Shown here: positions 60,431 to 64,000 of the stretch, piece by piece
How the letters are laid out: the number at the start of each line of letters is the position of its first letter
How positions within the stretch are numbered: position 1 is the first letter of the stretch
DNA from: Antarcticimicrobium luteum
GTDB lineage: Bacteria; Pseudomonadota; Alphaproteobacteria; Rhodobacterales; Rhodobacteraceae
DNA length: 64,000 bases
Assembly (NCBI RefSeq): GCF_004358185.1
Contig: NZ_SMUV01000066.1
Coordinates: forward strand, 62,001 to 126,000
Direction: 5' to 3'
The notes under the pieces: model-generated
Seen by the model: only the letters and a program-made list of their open reading frames with translations
Told to the model about the DNA's origin: nothing
Database searches by the model: none
Position numbers and translations under genes: made by a program

Positions 60431-61944
60431 TTGATCAGGCTTTCCCCCGTCATCTCATCCGGCTTGGGCAGGGCCATCAGCGCCAGCACCGTCGGCGCCA
60501 GGTCGGACAACCGCCCGTCGCGCAGCTGCGCGCCCCCGGGCCCGCCGACCAGCGCCACCGGCACCGGGTTCAGCGTATGCGCCGTGTGCGGGCCGCCGGT
60601 CACCGGGTCGACCATCTGTTCGCAATTGCCATGATCGGCGGTGACGATCATCGCGCCCCCCGCCGCCTCCAGCGCCGCGATCACGCGCCCCAGCCCGCGA
60701 TCCACCGCCTCGCAGGCCCTGATCGCCGCGCTCAGATCGCCGGTATGGCCGACCATATCGGGGTTCGCGTAATTCACCACGATCAGATCGTAACCGGCGC
60801 CGATGGCCGCGACCAGATGATCTGTCACCTCGCCGGCGGACATCTCGGGCTTGAGGTCATAGGTCGCCACATCCGGCGATTGCGCCATATAGCGATCCTC
60901 GCCCTCTTCCGGGGATTCCTTGCCGCCATTGAGGAAGAAGGTGACATGGGGATATTTCTCGGTCTCGGCCAGCCGGAACTGGCGCAGCCCCTGTTTCGCC
61001 ACCCAGGCGCCCAGCGTGTTGACGATCTCGCGCGACGGGAAAACGGTCGTCATATAGGCGTTATGGGCGTCGGAATATTCCACCATGCCCAGCAGGCCCG
61101 CCAGCTTTGGCCGCGCCCCGGTATCGAAGGCATCGAACCCCGGCGCGCCGATGGCGCTCAGGATCTCGCGGGCGCGGTCGGCACGGAAATTCAGGCAGAA
61201 CAGCCCATCGCCGTCGCGCATACCCGCGTAATCGCCTACCACCGTGGCGGTGATGAATTCGTCGGTCTCGCCCTGCTCATAGGCCTGATCGATAGCCGAT
61301 TTGGCACTGGCCGCCCTGCGCCCCTCGCCCCGGACCATCGCCGCATAGGCCTCCGACACCCGGCCCCAGCGGTTGTCCCGATCCATCGCGAAATAGCGCC
61401 CCGTCACGGTGACGACGCGGGCGGTCTCGGGCAGATGCTCCTCCAGTTCGCGCATGTATTCAAAGGCCGATTTCGGCGCCACGTCGCGCCCGTCGGTCAT
61501 AGCGTGCAGCGCCACCGGCACGCCGGAGGCGGCGATGGTCCGCGCCGCCGCCGCGATATGGTGCAGATGGCCGTGCACGCCGCCGTCCGAGACCAGCCCC
61601 ATCAGATGGGCGGTGCCGCCGGTCTTCTTCAGGCTGGCGATGAAGTCCAGCAGCGCCGGGTTCTCGAAGAACGAGCCGTCCTCGATCGCCAGATCGATCT
61701 GGCCCAGATCCATCGCCACCACCCGGCCGGCGCCGATATTGGTGTGCCCCACCTCGGAGTTGCCCATCTGCCCGCTGGGCAGACCCACATCCGGCCCGTG
61801 GGTGATCAGCCGGGCGTGCGGCCCCTTGGCCATGATCGCGTCGAAATTCGGCGTCTGCGCCAGATAGGGCGCGTTGGCCGTCGTCTCATCCGACAGGCCC
61901 CAGCCGTCGAGGATGCACAGGATCACGGGTTTGGGGGCGGTCAT
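60427..61944 (-). CDS. gpmI: 2,3-bisphosphoglycerate-independent phosphoglycerate mutase
   Basis: A two-manganese glycolytic enzyme interconverting 3- and 2-phosphoglycerate. The 505-residue product has the N-terminal metal site VILCILDGWGLSD, the phosphorylated Ser in GQMGNSEVGHTNIGAGR, DGGVHGHLHHI, HAMTDGRDVAPKSA, the C-terminal metal residues in VVNYANPDMVGHTGD and MIVTADHGNCEQM. Its stop overlaps the envC start (60427-60430). gpmI-envC-ctpA is a common order in this group of bacteria. Confidence 0.97.
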   Translation of the reverse strand: MTAPKPVILCILDGWGLSDETTANAPYLAQTPNFDAIMAKGPHARLITHGPDVGLPSGQMGNSEVGHTNIGAGRVVAMDLGQIDLAIEDGSFFENPALLDFIASLKKTGGTAHLMGLVSDGGVHGHLHHIAAAARTIAASGVPVALHAMTDGRDVAPKSAFEYMRELEEHLPETARVVTVTGRYFAMDRDNRWGRVSEAYAAMVRGEGRRAASAKSAIDQAYEQGETDEFITATVVGDYAGMRDGDGLFCLNFRADRAREILSAIGAPGFDAFDTGARPKLAGLLGMVEYSDAHNAYMTTVFPSREIVNTLGAWVAKQGLRQFRLAETEKYPHVTFFLNGGKESPEEGEDRYMAQSPDVATYDLKPEMSAGEVTDHLVAAIGAGYDLIVVNYANPDMVGHTGDLSAAIRACEAVDRGLGRVIAALEAAGGAMIVTADHGNCEQMVDPVTGGPHTAHTLNPVPVALVGGPGGAQLRDGRLSDLAPTVLALMALPKPDEMTGESLIK

Positions 61945-62041
61945 GGGCGGGCTCCGGAACGGTTGTCTGTCCGCGCCTTCTAACGCCTGGGCGCGGCGGG
62001 GTGAACCGGTTTCGATGCCGCGCCCCCGCTTCTTCTCTGTG

Positions 62042-64000
62042 TCAAATACTCAAATCCGGCAGGTTGCCGCCCGCGCCGCCCTCCGCGCCGGGCGTCAGCA
62101 GACCACGCAACAGCGCCACGGGATGCGCCCTGAGGCTCAGACGCAGCGCCACGTAATCCTCGACCACCTGCTCGCCCAGGGACATCTGCGGCAGATGCGC
62201 GGCGGGCTCCTCGATCACCTCGCCGCCCAGATCCTGCGCGAACAGCGGCAGCGGCCGGTCGGCGGCCACCGCCTTGGCCGCCCAGAGCGCATCGCGCCGC
62301 GTGAACCCGCAGCCGGCAAAGGCATCGGCCTCGGCCAGCCGGGCGATCACCGCCGGCCCCAGACCGGCGCGGCGCCACAGATCGGCCACCTCGTGATAGC
62401 CATTGCCGCGCGCCGCGGTCAGCCAGGCGGCGTCCTCCTCGCCCATCCCCCTGATCTGGCGGAACCCCAGCCGCAGCGCCAACCCGCCGCGCCCGTCGGG
62501 CTCCATCGCGTTGTCCCAGTAGCTGGCGTTGACGCAGACCGGGCGCACCTCGACCCCGTGCGCCCGGGCGTCGCGCACGATCTGGGCGGGGGCATAGAAC
62601 CCCATCGGCTGCGCATTCAGCAGCGCGCAGGCAAAAAGCCCCGGGTGGTGGCATTTGATCCAGGCACTGGCATAGACCAGCAGCGCGAAGCTGGCCGCGT
62701 GGCTTTCGGGAAACCCATAGCTGCCGAACCCCTCGATCTGCGAAAAACACCGCTCGGCAAAGTCGCGGTCATAGCCGTTCCGCGCCATACCGCGCAGGAA
62801 CAAGCCGCGGAATTCGCTGACGTTTCCGTGTTTCTTGAAGGTGGCGAGCGAGCGGCGCAGCCGGTCAGCCTGTTCCGGCGTGAACCCCGCGCCGACGATG
62901 GCGATCTGCATCGCCTGCTCCTGAAACAGCGGCACGCCCAGCGTCTTGCCCAGCACCTCGCCCAGCGCGTCCGAGGGGAAACTCACCGCCTCCTCCCCGT
63001 TCCGCCGCCGGATATAGGGGTGCACCATGTCGCCCTGGATCGGACCGGGGCGGATGATCGCCACCTCGATCACCAGGTCGTAGAAATTGCGCGGTTTCAT
63101 CCGCGGCAGAAAGTTCATCTGCGCCCGGCTCTCGACCTGGAACACGCCCACGGAATCGGCCCGGCACAGCATGTCATAGACCTTCGGATCCTCGGGCGGC
63201 AGCGTGGCCAGCGTATATTCCGCGCCGTGATGCTGGCGCAGCAACTCGAACGCCTTGCGGATGCAGGTGAGCATGCCGAGCGACAGCACATCGACCTTGA
63301 GGATGCCCAGCGTGTCGATGTCGTCCTTGTCCCAGCAGATCACCGTGCGCCCCTCCATGGTGGCGTTCTCGACCGGCACCAGTTCGTCAAGCCGCCCCTC
63401 GGTGATGACAAAGCCGCCCACATGTTGCGACAGGTGGCGGGGAAACCCCTCGATCTCCTGCACCAGATCGAGGGTCTGGCGCAGCCGGCGGTCGTCGGGG
63501 TCGAGGCCGATCTCGCGCAGCCGGGCCTCCTCCACCCCGCGGGGCGAGCCCCAGCCCCAGAGCTGGGAAGAGAGCGCGGCGACGGTATCCTCGCTCAGCC
63601 CCATGGCGCGGCCGACCTCGCGGATGGCGCGTTTGCCCCGGTAATGGATCACCGTGGCGCAGAGACCGGCGCGGTGGCGGCCGTAGCGCTCGTAGATCCA
63701 CTGGATCACCTCCTCGCGGCGTTCGTGTTCGAAATCGACGTCGATGTCGGGCGGCTCGTCGCGCGCCTCGGACACGAAACGCTCAAACACCATGGTGCCG
63801 ATCTCGGGGCTGACAGAGGTGATGCCGAGGCAATAGCACACCACAGAATTCGCCGCCGACCCGCGCCCCTGGCACAAGATGTTGCGGGATCTGGCAAAGG
63901 CCACGATGTCGCGCACGGTCAGGAAATAGGGCTCGTACCGCAGCTTGGCGATCAGCGTCAGCTCGTGGTCGAGCATCCTGAGCACCCGCTCCGACGCGCC
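62042..64000 (-). CDS. dnaE2: Error-prone DNA polymerase DnaE2, N-terminus outside window, C-terminus apparently short
   Basis: The alpha-type polymerase of the SOS mutasome; about 652 C-terminal residues are visible and the frame is open to the window edge. Catalytic segments include [18 protein letters not shown], the Asp pair in [30 protein letters not shown] and the palm/finger region [25 protein letters not shown] helix-hairpin-helix-like part follows. The protein ends soon after [17 protein letters not shown] with a Gly-rich GAEGGAGGN tail. This is before the OB-fold region expected in this family, so the gene seems 3'-truncated. Confidence 0.93.
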   Translation of the reverse strand, partial: GASERVLRMLDHELTLIAKLRYEPYFLTVRDIVAFARSRNILCQGRGSAANSVVCYCLGITSVSPEIGTMVFERFVSEARDEPPDIDVDFEHERREEVIQWIYERYGRHRAGLCATVIHYRGKRAIREVGRAMGLSEDTVAALSSQLWGWGSPRGVEEARLREIGLDPDDRRLRQTLDLVQEIEGFPRHLSQHVGGFVITEGRLDELVPVENATMEGRTVICWDKDDIDTLGILKVDVLSLGMLTCIRKAFELLRQHHGAEYTLATLPPEDPKVYDMLCRADSVGVFQVESRAQMNFLPRMKPRNFYDLVIEVAIIRPGPIQGDMVHPYIRRRNGEEAVSFPSDALGEVLGKTLGVPLFQEQAMQIAIVGAGFTPEQADRLRRSLATFKKHGNVSEFRGLFLRGMARNGYDRDFAERCFSQIEGFGSYGFPESHAASFALLVYASAWIKCHHPGLFACALLNAQPMGFYAPAQIVRDARAHGVEVRPVCVNASYWDNAMEPDGRGGLALRLGFRQIRGMGEEDAAWLTAARGNGYHEVADLWRRAGLGPAVIARLAEADAFAGCGFTRRDALWAAKAVAADRPLPLFAQDLGGEVIEEPAAHLPQMSLGEQVVEDYVALRLSLRAHPVALLRGLLTPGAEGGAGGNLPDLSI

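Noticed and set aside
60022-61983. A 653-codon + strand open frame opposite envC and gpmI
   Set aside because: Antisense of two overlapping genes with strong family matches; Pro/Arg-rich in one half and His/Arg/Gly-rich in the other.

Overview
This looks like a stretch of a GC-rich alphaproteobacterial chromosome, most probably Rhodobacterales (Roseobacter group, Ruegeria-like). The evidence is a MipZ-type division ATPase, a GTTC-N7-GTTC SOS box, a candidate Irr/ICE iron box in front of an mbfA-like gene, DUF2585/DUF2783/DUF2794/DUF6478 family proteins, and the gpmI-envC-ctpA and accD-folC arrangements. Almost all of the window is coding. I see no tRNA, rRNA, CRISPR array, insertion sequence or prophage gene.

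Layout. 1-4.2 kb: trmD (cut by the window edge), a YegP-like gene, rplS-rpmE, mipZ and a convergent class III nucleotide cyclase. 4.2-12.6 kb: a homogentisate (tyrosine/phenylalanine) degradation region. A MarR regulator diverges from hmgA and fahA, and maiA lies at the far end. Between them is a cassette of unassigned function (MBL-fold hydrolase, FAD monooxygenase, DUF2783, VOC protein). 12.6-21 kb: a homoprotocatechuate (3,4-dihydroxyphenylacetate) meta-cleavage operon, hpaR divergent from hpaF-hpaE-hpaD-(second, type I ring-cleavage dioxygenase)-(aromatic amino acid decarboxylase)-hpaG-hpaH-hpaI. 21-26.1 kb: a complete branched-chain-amino-acid/amide-type ABC importer, probably supplying an aromatic or amino-acid-like substrate, with a small coupled ORF inside it.

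26-45.7 kb holds mixed housekeeping and accessory genes: DUF3095, MFS, asd, a MuiA-like DUF4139 protein, beta carbonic anhydrase, an HPt-like protein, an M17 aminopeptidase coupled to an NlpC/P60 hydrolase, DUF2794, SOS-boxed imuB, glutathione-dependent formaldehyde oxidation (class III ADH and, 4 kb away, S-formylglutathione hydrolase), a NYN/OST-HTH protein, TetR, the Er-VIT1 iron exporter MbfA, an AEC transporter, UPF0178, HAD and an ornithine cyclodeaminase-like protein.

45.8-64 kb: MFS, zapE, GFA, folC, a YdhR-like protein, accD, then a two-gene unit of a 1043-residue degenerate ABC exporter fused to a cyclic-nucleotide-binding-like domain, overlapping a CPBP intramembrane protease. A coupled small ORF/lipoprotein pair, DUF6478 and a 125-residue protein follow on the + strand, then the ctpA-envC-gpmI envelope/glycolysis unit and the C-terminal part of dnaE2.

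The strongest candidates for something undescribed are the pseudo-ABC/cNMP fusion with its CPBP partner (51.5-55.5 kb), the unassigned MBL/FAD/DUF2783/VOC cassette inside the homogentisate cluster, and the hpa operon, which encodes two unrelated ring-cleavage dioxygenases, a decarboxylase and an isomerase that has lost its catalytic Pro1.
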